Assembly: GCA_024509875.1 (NCBI GenBank)
Contig: JAMPIV010000589.1
Location: 1-64,000, forward strand
DNA length: 64,000 nt
Direction of reading: 5' to 3'
Source: Oreohelix idahoensis
Lineage: Eukaryota > Mollusca > Gastropoda > Stylommatophora > Oreohelicidae
Made by a program: the position numbers and the translations under genes. Below are positions 31,893 through 42,379 of this stretch, in pieces; the stretch's first letter is position 1, and each line of letters begins with the position of its first letter. The notes below the pieces were generated by a model. That model was given only the letters and a program-made list of their open reading frames with translations, had not been told where the DNA came from and did not search any database.

Positions 31893-33277
31893 TGATAAGG
31901 GTGGATTTGTGCTGAAGTGGTAACTTGCCACCCTTATCGACACCTGGTGTTAAAGTGTAAGATGTAGGTGTCTTCTCTGATTTAGGATGTTGCTGTGTAT
32001 GTGGTAGTGGAACAGTTCAATGGGTTATCACACAGGCAACATGACGTGTAGAGTCATAGAAAGGGTAACTTCGTTGTATAAGTTTCTTTCATTTATTGCA
32101 CGCCACAAAACAGTCATGATACTTATGACATCAACATGGTTAACGAGTTCAGCAAGATGATATGGCACATTGAAAACAATTTCTGTAGTCAGCAATGATA
32201 GCTGTTGTATATATGCGTCATAAGACATCACAGTTCAATAGATTCAGAAATTCATCAATCATCGAGTGCTAGTTCGTGAAGCTGTATAAATAATAATAAT
32301 TTCTATAACTTCTGCAACAGTGTCAGCTACAGATCTTCAATGTTCATAAACAATAATAAATGCTCCCATTCTGATGCTAGCAGATCAGTTGTATACAATA
32401 AGTCCGTTCACTGTCTGCACGTGAATAGCATACATGGGCTACAGGTCAGCTCGACCTTTATAATGTTCCTAAGTCTAACCATCTGACTTGGACGTGATCT
32501 CTGATATAACGAATCCTGGAACACAGACAACAGTCTTGTTGGTCTAGAGCGACCCATATATATTTAACTAGTTCAGGTATACAGATACCGGTGACTTAAT
32601 CCTAGTCAAAGTACCTCTCCATTTTGCATCACACAGGCGAGCAAATAGGCGACAAAATGACGAACCTCTAGACGATAGCATAAAGTTCGATACAAGAGGA
32701 ATTACCTTATTTCGGAAAATCAACCATGAACATATGCCTCCAGGCAGGCTGCATAATACTGGGAAATAGTCTAGTTAGCTAACTAACTCACTAAGACACT
32801 GTATTTCCCTCAGAGAATCACAAGACGCAGTTGCGTCTGCTCGCTTCTTAAACCATTTCTAAACTGCCCCCAACTGGGCGGAACACACAGAACGAACTCC
32901 CGGTTTGACATGCGCAGAACGACAATCTCTGAGTTGCCGTTCACAATAAGACGATTCGAAGAACATTCGAGATAAAAGTCTTACACAGTCGCGCCTTTTA
33001 TGGTCATGAAAAGAAGCGTTAAGAAAGGTTTCAGACATCTACCATAGTTGACTGATACTACCAAATAAGGAGATGTGGTCACGCTTCGTTCAAGAAATTA
33101 TAGACCGAACGTGTCTCTATACAAGAGAAGGCAACTCCTAACAAATTGTAGTTTCGATAACTCGGATTATGTCCCTTTGACCATAGAAAACATAATACAC
33201 ACTTCAGTCAAAAAAATGATCATACATATGAAAAAATGTTTATACAAACGAAAAATAATAATGATCCGTGCGTAACA
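31893..33277 (-). repeat. 3' LTR of element D
   Basis: 1385 bp; TGATAAGGG start, GTAACA end. It has five C near 32868 where the other LTR has four; I noticed no other difference. Confidence 0.92.
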
Positions 33278-34055
33278 TTACCGCACCCTCCCTGGAAAAA
33301 AAAAAAAAATGGGACATTTTTTTTTTTTTTAAATCCTGGAGCCGGAAAAAATCTAGGCTCCTAACGCACGTATGATGCGTGGATATATACCTAACAAATT
33401 AGCTCAACGCATGGAGCGACACTGAGATCATATCTCAGATCCTTAGAGAAAAAATTTATCTAAGTATACGCTGATATATTCCAGGAAGGTGCCACCAACA
33501 CACGCCACAATGATGGCAACAACATAATGACAATCAAATTATACTCATACCAATATATGAAATTAAATATATTATGTGTTATCATACAATGTGTTGCAAA
33601 TAGCGGTGTAATTTACTAATATACCGCACTATATTATTACATTATATAAAGTAACAGTAATTAATAAGTAATACATGTGTTGCTCTTCGGTGACATAAAA
33701 CATTCAATAGAAGAAGATGTGGACATCATCCGCTCCCAATGTAGGACAGGACTTGATATCCTCAAAGTTCCACAATGGACATAAACTCGCAGACTTCAAT
33801 GATGTGCTGCGAAAATATCAATAACACAAATCTTAAAGACAACTGGTAAATTTCTTAATACAATCCTGAAAATAATTTATTTAAATGTGGCCGAGTGATC
33901 TTTTGGCCCGTATATCACTAACTAAGCCTTCTTAGATAATTACATGGTACAATGTTATAAATTTCCCTCAAAAAAAAAAAGTGAGACAAAATCTACTAAC
34001 ATGTCATTATAACATTGGACTGTATATCAGGAAATATATATATATGACAGAAGAA
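33278..34055 (-). other. 3' untranslated region of element D with polypurine tract
   Basis: Non-coding. Next to the LTR the minus strand reads AGGGAGGGTGCGGTAA, the likely polypurine tract. Poly-A and poly-T runs near 33297-33332 could pair as a hairpin. Confidence 0.55.
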
Positions 34056-35390
34056 TCATGTGGAATCGTGTGGACATCTGGACAGAATGTCTGCCATTAC
34101 ATTATCCGAACCACGGATAGCTCGAACCGAGAAATGAAATGGTTGAAGAGCTATGGCATAACGAGTGGACCTCGAGCTCTTCAAGTTTTTGCTCTGAATA
34201 GCAGTAAGCGCTTTCTGGTCGGTTTCCACAATGAAATGTGCGCCTAGAAGAAATCTTTGTAACTTCAGAATAGACCATACCATAGCCAATAACTCACGGT
34301 CTAAAACCGAGTAATTCTTTTCTGCAGCGTTTAATTTCCTAGAGATATACATCACCGGATGCAAAGTATCAGAATACTCCTGCATTAGTGCTGCCCCAAT
34401 CCCTGTTGACGAGGCGTCACTTCGAAGAACAAAAGTCTTCTCAATAGTAGGTAACTTAAGAATAGGTGGAGATGAAAATAGGGCTTTAACCTGGTCCAAT
34501 GAGGATTGACATTCTTTAGACCAGCGGATCAGATTAGGCGACCCTTTCTTCAATAAAGTAGAAAGCGGTGCCATAATGGAGGACAGATTCGGAATGAATC
34601 GTCCGTAGAATTGAATCAAACCTAATAGACTCCTTACTTGTTTCTTCGTCTTAGGGACCGAAATGTTAAGTATTTTTGAAACATTGTGGTCCTCTGTCTT
34701 TAAAAGACCATGACCAACCCGATGACCTAGGAAAGAAATCTCGCTAAATCCTATAAAGGCTTTAGAGGGTTTTGCAGTCAAGTTATACTCGCGAAGAGTA
34801 GACAGTAATTCGTATAAACCCAAATAGTGATCTTCCCAAGAATCACTGAATAGACAGATATCATCTAGGTATGCTATGACATCTGTACGATATGCGAGAA
34901 TTCGCCGCATCATGCGTACGAATGTAGCAGGGGCGTTCATAAGACCAAAAGGCATGAAATTCCATTGGAATAAACCCCTAGGTGTAGAAAAAGCTGTAAA
35001 AGGTTTGGCACGTTCAGTTAGCGGGACTTGCCAATAACCTTTAGACAAATCTAGTTTGGTAAAGAATCTAGAATTAGAAAGTTTATTGAGTAGCTCTTCT
35101 AATGAAGGCATAGGTTCAGCATCGAACTTCGTAACTTGGTTCAATTTGCGATAATCTACGCAAATGCGAATGTTATTATCCTTCTTTCGAACAATAACCA
35201 TAGACGAAGAGTATGCTGAAGTGGATGGTTCAATGATTTCCAAACGTATCATTTCATCCAACTCTTTTTCGACTTGAGACTGGAAATGAATAGGTATTGG
35301 ATATGGTCTGACTCTGATAGGATTGTGATCAGTTAGCACAATGTCATGTTCTATGACATGTGTGTGTCCCCGGGATGTCTGTAAGAACAT
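34056..35390 (-). CDS. Reverse transcriptase and RNase H of element D
   Basis: 444 residues. RT blocks: CVDYRKLNQV, FTKLDLSKGYWQVPL (motif A Asp present), FGLMNAPATFVRM, and catalytic YLDD (about residue 174). RNase H follows with VLRSDASSTG, DRELLAMVWSI, VETDQKALTA and MADILSR. All catalytic residues that I can place are intact. It is separated from integrase by a frame change at a run of four G (minus strand, near 35371). Element C has the continuous frame there, so a single extra G (mutation or assembly error) explains the split. Confidence 0.9.
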   Translation of the reverse strand: MFLQTSRGHTHVIEHDIVLTDHNPIRVRPYPIPIHFQSQVEKELDEMIRLEIIEPSTSAYSSSMVIVRKKDNNIRICVDYRKLNQVTKFDAEPMPSLEELLNKLSNSRFFTKLDLSKGYWQVPLTERAKPFTAFSTPRGLFQWNFMPFGLMNAPATFVRMMRRILAYRTDVIAYLDDICLFSDSWEDHYLGLYELLSTLREYNLTAKPSKAFIGFSEISFLGHRVGHGLLKTEDHNVSKILNISVPKTKKQVRSLLGLIQFYGRFIPNLSSIMAPLSTLLKKGSPNLIRWSKECQSSLDQVKALFSSPPILKLPTIEKTFVLRSDASSTGIGAALMQEYSDTLHPVMYISRKLNAAEKNYSVLDRELLAMVWSILKLQRFLLGAHFIVETDQKALTAIQSKNLKSSRSTRYAIALQPFHFSVRAIRGSDNVMADILSRCPHDST

Positions 35391-38300
35391 CCTGAAATGT
35401 TTGCAACATCGAAGAAACTTGTCGATGTTCCTCAGCGGAAAGATTTGGAGAAACGGTCACGTTTTTCCAAGATTCCGTAGAATAAAGTGGGACCATAGAA
35501 AGAGGAAGATTGACATCAGAAAAAGTAGTTTCCTCATCCTGTATAACTGACAGAGATGAGTACTGACCACGAGTTGCTTGTGAATTGTCCGTAGCCTGGA
35601 AAATAGGCTGCAAATAGTCAGGTCTTTCATAAAATTCTGTGAGCATATTTATGTGGAAAGTTTTATGCTTTCCATCAATATCGACAACATAGTCGACATC
35701 AGAAATTTTGGAGACTATTGCATATGGACCTTTCCATGCAATTAGAAGTCTGTTCTCCCTTGAAGGAAGTAGAACGAGAGCTTTGTCACCTGGACAAAGT
35801 TGTCGTAGACATCTATTCTTATTTGCAAACTGCCTTGCCTTTTCTTTAGCAAATTCTGAAGACGAAGTTGCTAGTTTGCATGCCTCGATGATCTTTTGCC
35901 TAAGAGCAATGACGTACTCATAAGAAGATTGAGTCTCATCGCTAATATTATCGGCAGTGATTAGATCGTGAAGTAAAGACATAGGGCCGCGCGGTTGCGC
36001 GCCAAAGACAAGTTCAAAAGGGGAAAACCCCGTATGTTCATTGGGGACCTCTCTATACGCAAAGAGAGCCGCGGGTAAGACCCTGTCCCAATCCTGAGGA
36101 TGATCCTCAGTTATTTTACCAAGTAAAGTTTTCAGAGTCCTATTTAAACGTTCGACCAACCCATTAGACATTGGGTGATAGATACTGCTGAGAGACCTTT
36201 TAATGTGTAGCATAGACATTACCTGTGACATAGTGTCTGATATAAGTTGAGTGCCATGGTCTGACAATATTTCTCCGGGAAAACCCAAGCGAGAAAATAT
36301 CAGCCAAAGAGCGTCTGCGATATCAGCAGTTGAGATGCTCTTGAGAGGTATTGCCTCTGGCCAACGTGTGCACATATCGACACATGTAAGGATAAATTGA
36401 TGTCCTCTAGCCGACTTAATTCTAAAAGGACCGATAATATCTATTGCCATTTTTTGAAAAGGGCGAATAGGAATGTCAGCAGCCTGGATAGGCGCAGCAT
36501 GTCGTGGTCCTTTAGATTTGACCTCCTGACATACTTTGCAAGAGCGACAGTACATTCGTATGTCCTTGCTCACAAATGGCCAAAAGAAAGCCGCAAGAAC
36601 CCTCGACTTTGTACGGGAAAAACCCATATGTCCAGCACATTGCGAGTCATGAGCATGTTGCAATATTTGCAATCTCATGCTCTTAGGCACAAGAATTTGT
36701 GAATGAGTGGACGTAGTCGAGTCTTGTACCATACGTACAAGTACGCCGTTCTTCATAGAAATCCAAGATTTCCTATTAGTGTTCTGATTAGGATCACCTT
36801 TTTTTGCTAGAATGAAGAATTTTTGTAAAGAAGGATCTTCTTCTTGCAATTTGATAAATGAGTCACGTGTAATAGTCAAGTGACTATCTTGGTCATTTAC
36901 TTCATCATTATTAGTTAATGAAGTTTGAGGTGGATCCAGAGCATGTGCTCTTGTGACCACCGCATTGGTAGCTTCAATGTTTTGCTCTTCCCAAACAGCA
37001 ATCTGCTGTGGGGTACATTCCCTAACTCCGTGAATACGACCAATAATAAGGTCCGCAATAGGGTTTGGAAGTAGACACGCGTGGACCTCTCCCGTGAAGA
37101 AAGGAGTAGCAATGTGTATTATAGCAGTAGGATACTTTTCTAACGTGCCACCAAATGTGACACATTTGATGACTTTTCCTGTAGCACAGGATGGATCTAC
37201 AAGAGATTGCCTAACGCCGACAGTAGTACATCCAGAATCAAACAACACTGAGACTGGATTACTATTTACTAGCCCCTTATGTAATATAAGAGAACCTCTC
37301 CCATCATGAGCAACATTAGCAGGAAGAGCGGGCAAAGGATGACCACAGCTTAAAGTACTAACGGTTTTCGGATCAAATAAAGTACTGCATTGGATACATT
37401 TATTTGCCCTACCAAAATCAAAAGATGAGCATCCGATAGCATTATGGTCTTTATCATTATTAACCTGTTTATCTGCTCCCTGAGATTCTTGTTGAACAGA
37501 GTTTGTCTGTTGATATCTTTTTCTCTTATGTTGCGATCTACCGCGACCATTATTGCCTCTGCAATTATCATTAAAGTCCCTACTGTAATTTTTATCCTGG
37601 TTTGAGTTCCAGTTTCCATAACTGTCATTACTATCTCTATGCTGTTGAGAACCTCTATTATCTTGGTATTGAGGTCTCTGCATAAAATATTTTCCTCTAT
37701 ACCGATTACCTTTGTGAAAATTTCTAAAGTTAACCGGAGTAGAATAACGTGTAGTATTAGGTTGTCTCCAGTTCTGGGAAGAAGAATCACCCTGGAATTG
37801 ATCACTATGGTTCTGGGCATAATTACGATTACTCTTTTTATTGAAATTTTTCTGGCTACCCTGAAATTTACGCATAAAATTTGGGCCATAAGGTGCTGCC
37901 GAAGCAACTGGCAGACCTTCTTTCACCTTAGAGTTACTAATGGTTATGTGCGGATGCGCAGTAACATACTGGCTACAGTATTCTTCCATTTCTTTTATGT
38001 TTTTAGGCTTACGCTCATGAAGAAAAGATAGAAAAGCTTCATTAACAGAAGACATAACCTTATCTCTAAGTAGTAAATCCATAAGAGCTTCAAATGTATT
38101 TTCTGTCTTAGACAACTCAACCCATCGTAAAAAAGTAAGACGGATGCCTGAGATGAATTCAGAGAATTCAACTCCAGTTTCTGGTAACATGGTTTTAAAT
38201 TTAAGACGATATCCGTCCTCGTTAAGTTGGTACTTCTTTAACAATGCCGCCCTGACAACCTCATAGTTGTTTTTGTCAGGCACATCTACCATACTCAACA

Positions 38301-38562
38301 AAGTCAAAGCATCACCTCTAAGTATCTTGGACAGATGATACACATATAATGTCTTATCTATATTATGCACATTACATGCACTTTCAAATCTATCTAGATA
38401 AAATGTTATATCATCGATTGAGGGATTAAATGCTGGTAGATTAAGCTTGAAATCCTTAGCATTAGTCTTATTTGACACCTTATTTGCATCATTAGCATTA
38501 CCAGTGTTCAATAACTTTAACTTCTCTAACTCTAAAGCTAAGATTTTTTCATCATGTTCCAT
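35344..38562 (-). CDS. Gag capsid, protease and integrase of element D
   Basis: 1072 residues. Capsid-like domain at about 40-210 (FYLDRFESACNVHNIDKTLY, LLRDKVMSSVNEAFL). A basic Asn/Arg/Gln-rich region runs 230-380. The C-X2-C-X13-C-X-H motif is at 389-408. Retropepsin-like protease has FDSGC at 441-445. Integrase has HAHDSQCAGH...CRSCKVC at about 636-678, the DDE triad at Asp708, Asp768 and Glu804, and a GPY module (AWKGPY) near 952. Capsid, protease and integrase share one frame in this copy, with no stop between gag and pol. It overlaps the RT frame by 47 bases. Confidence 0.9.
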   Translation of the reverse strand: MEHDEKILALELEKLKLLNTGNANDANKVSNKTNAKDFKLNLPAFNPSIDDITFYLDRFESACNVHNIDKTLYVYHLSKILRGDALTLLSMVDVPDKNNYEVVRAALLKKYQLNEDGYRLKFKTMLPETGVEFSEFISGIRLTFLRWVELSKTENTFEALMDLLLRDKVMSSVNEAFLSFLHERKPKNIKEMEEYCSQYVTAHPHITISNSKVKEGLPVASAAPYGPNFMRKFQGSQKNFNKKSNRNYAQNHSDQFQGDSSSQNWRQPNTTRYSTPVNFRNFHKGNRYRGKYFMQRPQYQDNRGSQQHRDSNDSYGNWNSNQDKNYSRDFNDNCRGNNGRGRSQHKRKRYQQTNSVQQESQGADKQVNNDKDHNAIGCSSFDFGRANKCIQCSTLFDPKTVSTLSCGHPLPALPANVAHDGRGSLILHKGLVNSNPVSVLFDSGCTTVGVRQSLVDPSCATGKVIKCVTFGGTLEKYPTAIIHIATPFFTGEVHACLLPNPIADLIIGRIHGVRECTPQQIAVWEEQNIEATNAVVTRAHALDPPQTSLTNNDEVNDQDSHLTITRDSFIKLQEEDPSLQKFFILAKKGDPNQNTNRKSWISMKNGVLVRMVQDSTTSTHSQILVPKSMRLQILQHAHDSQCAGHMGFSRTKSRVLAAFFWPFVSKDIRMYCRSCKVCQEVKSKGPRHAAPIQAADIPIRPFQKMAIDIIGPFRIKSARGHQFILTCVDMCTRWPEAIPLKSISTADIADALWLIFSRLGFPGEILSDHGTQLISDTMSQVMSMLHIKRSLSSIYHPMSNGLVERLNRTLKTLLGKITEDHPQDWDRVLPAALFAYREVPNEHTGFSPFELVFGAQPRGPMSLLHDLITADNISDETQSSYEYVIALRQKIIEACKLATSSSEFAKEKARQFANKNRCLRQLCPGDKALVLLPSRENRLLIAWKGPYAIVSKISDVDYVVDIDGKHKTFHINMLTEFYERPDYLQPIFQATDNSQATRGQYSSLSVIQDEETTFSDVNLPLSMVPLYSTESWKNVTVSPNLSAEEHRQVSSMLQTFQDVLTDIPGTHTCHRT

Positions 38563-38987
38563 TTTTTTGCTTTTCTCTCATCAGCCTCTCTTTGTAACCT
38601 TCTTTCTTCAGCCTCAGCCTGTAACTTTCTTTCTTCAGCCTGGGCCTGTAACTTTTTTTCTTCAGCCTCTATTTCAAGTCTCTTATTTTCAGCTTCTTTT
38701 TCAAGTCTCTTATTTTCAGCTTCTTTTTCAAGTCTCTTATTTTCAGCTTCTCTTTTTTGTTTTTCCATTTCCATTTGAAATCTTTTTTCCTCCACCTGCA
38801 TCTGCAGTTTCTTTTGTTCTATTTCAGCCTCTATTCTCTTTTGTTCAGTTTGTTCTTTCATTTTCTTTTCTTCCGACTTCAATGCCTTGGCATATTGAAC
38901 AGTCGCAAATTCTTCTAATTTATCACCTGTCTTCCCAAGGGCTTTACCCTGCTCAATAAAGTACTCAAATGTAGACATGATGTCCAA
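38538..38987 (-). CDS. Gag N-terminal charged-helix segment of element D
   Basis: 149 residues from MDIMSTFEYFIEQGKALGK. Residues 45-140 are Glu/Lys/Arg-rich, and EAENKRLEKEAENKRLEKE is a direct protein repeat. At DNA level this is a tandem 27-base unit near 38680-38760. Predicted long charged helix. The frame ends just after GCAAAAAAATGG. That run is an A-AAA-AAA heptamer in phase for a -1 shift into the capsid frame at 38562. A spare or missing A in the run would also explain it. Confidence 0.82.
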   Translation of the reverse strand: MDIMSTFEYFIEQGKALGKTGDKLEEFATVQYAKALKSEEKKMKEQTEQKRIEAEIEQKKLQMQVEEKRFQMEMEKQKREAENKRLEKEAENKRLEKEAENKRLEIEAEEKKLQAQAEERKLQAEAEERRLQREADERKAKKWNMMKKS

Positions 38988-39698
38988 AATGTGAGTACAG
39001 AACCTGAAATAATTAATTATCTTATTTCAATGTTAAATAGCAACAAGACTTAATAAAGTGCTTGTATAATCTCTATGTTGAACCCAATCTCTGTGGGAAA
39101 CAGGAGTTGACACCAACTTGTATTATCAAATGTATAATAATATCACAAGTCACCTCTTAATTAACAGTGCACTACCCAAATCAGTGCATAATCATCAGTT
39201 ATTTATCATAACTGCACTACAATAGTGCATAAGCAAAAACACCAGTTTGTTATGATAAGTGCACTATAGACCAATAGTGCATGAGCATATATCAACAATA
39301 GTGAAAGCTAACTATGCAAGAACTATGTAAACAATAACAAGACAATGTAAACAATAACAAAGGTCATCAACAATGTAAACAATAACAAAGATCAAAGTCA
39401 ATGTAAACAACAACAAAGATCAGAGTCAATGTAAACAATAACAAAGATCAGAGTCAATGTAAACAATAACAAAGATCAGAGTCAATGTAAACAATCAACA
39501 AAGATCAAACAATACGAAAACATTCGCATAAGTCAAATACACAAACAGCAAAACTAAAAAGAAATATGCGAAGATATGACTAACAAATGACGCTACAGTG
39601 TATACACAAAAATATACGTAAAGAACTGAATAATAGCAAAGGGGAGACCTACAAATACAAACAATCGAAATCGAAACTAAAAACACAAAGAAAGAGAG

Positions 39699-39729
<31 letters not shown>

Positions 39730-40579
39730 CAAGAAACAAAAATAAAGCACAACTCGTCACAACTAAACAGATATAGCAACGATTGTCGCTAGCAAATTTC
39801 ACTGTAGGAAATTCGCACAGTCCCTAACGAAAACGCTAACAGTAGAACCTCTGTGACGTGGTATCTTCTACTGTAAGACTCCGCCCAACCGAGAAAACCC
39901 GCTGAAATATAAACATATAAATATACAAATAACAAATAACATATAACATATAAACATGTATCATGAAAACAATAGGAGAAAGTGTGAAAGTACAGAAGGC
40001 TCAGTTAGAACATAAGGGCACAGTTCACAAACAAAACAGGCCACTTAACTTCTATAAATCCAGCGTCAGCACGGTGCAGAACAGGATGTAATCAGCATTC
40101 TGAGGATAATGATCCAACGTTGATTAACTTCTGCTCCCATAAACAGCCATGACGAAGGAAATGAGCTTCTAATACTGCAACAGTTGTTACGGCACTTGAC
40201 CTTCTGAATCTTCTAAATTGATTTAACCGGCACTTGACCTTCTGAACCCGCAACAGTACCCCTGAGACCGGAACAGTTGTTACGGCACTTGTCCTTCTTT
40301 TCACCAGATCAGGAAATCCATTCGCTCGGTACTTGTCCTTCTAATTTTACATAAACTTCAATATTGCCGAGCAGCGCCGGGTAGTTTCAAAATCAGCAAC
40401 TGTCAGAAAATCCGGATACTTTCAATAAAATTTCTTGTAAGGTGGTAGTTGATGCTGTAGTTGTATCTAGTATGATGATGATGTCTGGGTTTGCTGACCC
40501 CCTTGATAGCTGGAATCAGAGTGAACCAACCTATGGCCACCAAAAATGATATGGTGCGCCAAAATATCAGATGATAGAA
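38988..40579 (-). repeat. 5' leader of element D with several tandem repeats
   Basis: About 1.6 kb, non-coding. At 39310-39500 a unit like AATGTAAACAATAACAAAGA recurs about seven times at roughly 28-bp spacing. At 39160-39290 the motif AGTGCAT/AGTGCAC recurs. At 40190-40345 a GGCACTTGACCTTCTGAA unit recurs at about 30-80 bp. At 40535-40551 there is a second copy of the primer-site and LTR-edge sequence. Confidence 0.65.
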
Positions 40580-40595
40580 CCAGCTCTGGCCACCA
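40580..40595 (-). promoter_or_regulatory. Primer binding site of element D
   Basis: The minus strand reads TGGTGGCCAGAGCTGG, four bases from the 5' LTR. TGG matches a tRNA CCA end. The tRNA is unidentified. Confidence 0.6.
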
Positions 40596-40599
40596 AAAA

Positions 40600-41983
40600 T
40601 GATAAGGGTGGATTTGTGCTGAAGTGGTAACTTGCCACCCTTATCGACACCTGGTGTTAAAGTGTAAGATGTAGGTGTCTTCTCTGATTTAGGATGTTGC
40701 TGTGTATGTGGTAGTGGAACAGTTCAATGGGTTATCACACAGGCAACATGACGTGTAGAGTCATAGAAAGGGTAACTTCGTTGTATAAGTTTCTTTCATT
40801 TATTGCACGCCACAAAACAGTCATGATACTTATGACATCAACATGGTTAACGAGTTCAGCAAGATGATATGGCACATTGAAAACAATTTCTGTAGTCAGC
40901 AATGATAGCTGTTGTATATATGCGTCATAAGACATCACAGTTCAATAGATTCAGAAATTCATCAATCATCGAGTGCTAGTTCGTGAAGCTGTATAAATAA
41001 TAATAATTTCTATAACTTCTGCAACAGTGTCAGCTACAGATCTTCAATGTTCATAAACAATAATAAATGCTCCCATTCTGATGCTAGCAGATCAGTTGTA
41101 TACAATAAGTCCGTTCACTGTCTGCACGTGAATAGCATACATGGGCTACAGGTCAGCTCGACCTTTATAATGTTCCTAAGTCTAACCATCTGACTTGGAC
41201 GTGATCTCTGATATAACGAATCCTGGAACACAGACAACAGTCTTGTTGGTCTAGAGCGACCCATATATATTTAACTAGTTCAGGTATACAGATACCGGTG
41301 ACTTAATCCTAGTCAAAGTACCTCTCCATTTTGCATCACACAGGCGAGCAAATAGGCGACAAAATGACGAACCTCTAGACGATAGCATAAAGTTCGATAC
41401 AAGAGGAATTACCTTATTTCGGAAAATCAACCATGAACATATGCCTCCAGGCAGGCTGCATAATACTGGGAAATAGTCTAGTTAGCTAACTAACTCACTA
41501 AGACACTGTATTTCCCTCAGAGAATCACAAGACGCAGTTGCGTCTGCTCGCTTCTTAAACCATTTCTAAACTGCCCCAACTGGGCGGAACACACAGAACG
41601 AACTCCCGGTTTGACATGCGCAGAACGACAATCTCTGAGTTGCCGTTCACAATAAGACGATTCGAAGAACATTCGAGATAAAAGTCTTACACAGTCGCGC
41701 CTTTTATGGTCATGAAAAGAAGCGTTAAGAAAGGTTTCAGACATCTACCATAGTTGACTGATACTACCAAATAAGGAGATGTGGTCACGCTTCGTTCAAG
41801 AAATTATAGACCGAACGTGTCTCTATACAAGAGAAGGCAACTCCTAACAAATTGTAGTTTCGATAACTCGGATTATGTCCCTTTGACCATAGAAAACATA
41901 ATACACACTTCAGTCAAAAAAATGATCATACATATGAAAAAATGTTTATACAAACGAAAAATAATAATGATCCGTGCGTAACA
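40600..41983 (-). repeat. 5' LTR of element D
   Basis: 1384 bp, direct copy of 31893-33277, TG...CA. Its right flank continues as right-arm sequence that matches left-arm bases from 8451 downward. Confidence 0.92.
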
Positions 41984-42263
41984 ATAATTGCCTCTGCCAT
42001 GACACTCCCCTCTTTATTCCTGCTCATTTCATTTTAGCTACGTTGCAATGCTTCGGGTGCTATTTGTCTGTGGTTACTCACATATAAGCTTTTGCCTGGG
42101 CCATCACATATCATGATCTAATTGACAGCAATTCAAGCCTGTAACTGCCTGTGTTGTGCAGTAGGGAGACGCTTGAGTGTCCTCTCCAGGGCGCGAGTTA
42201 TATGGAGATAAGCTGTTGCCCATGCATTTACTAAAAAGATGGATAGTGGCTGCCTTAAAATAC
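41984..42263 (-). repeat. Right-arm sequence between two insertions
   Basis: Inverted copy of about 8170-8451. No gene. Confidence 0.7.
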
Positions 42264-42379
42264 AGACTTCAGCAATCATTTTCAGGCAGACATCCACAAT
42301 ATAAAATCCGCCATACCTTCTTCCCCTTGTGACTTCAGCGAATTATCTACGTTCTGCGAGAACAAGTGTACTAACACCA

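Larger units (their letters stand above)
31893..41983 (-). mobile_element. LTR element D, complete Gmr1-like Ty3/gypsy retrotransposon (10.1 kb)
   Basis: Direct LTRs at 31893-33277 and 40600-41983 (TGATAAGGG...CGTAACA) look identical apart from one C in a C-run. Gene order on the minus strand is gag, protease, integrase, RT, RNase H. The same subfamily as element C by protein blocks, but its LTRs are unrelated in sequence. The flanking bases (CTGCG and ATAAT) are not a duplication. Compared with the left arm, about 312 bp of target is missing. It is likely the youngest LTR insertion here. Confidence 0.92.

Noticed and set aside
38447..38959. Hydrophobic 170-residue plus-strand frame that might look like an envelope or membrane protein
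   Set aside because: It is the antisense of the Glu/Lys-rich gag helix; antisense of such repeats is Phe/Leu/Ser-rich. Similar shadows occur at 3279-3515 and 59900-60388. None of the LTR elements has an env-like gene after RNase H.
39310..39500. Regularly spaced repeat that could suggest a CRISPR array
   Set aside because: Units are about 28 bp with almost no spacer, AT-rich, in a retrotransposon leader of an animal genome.
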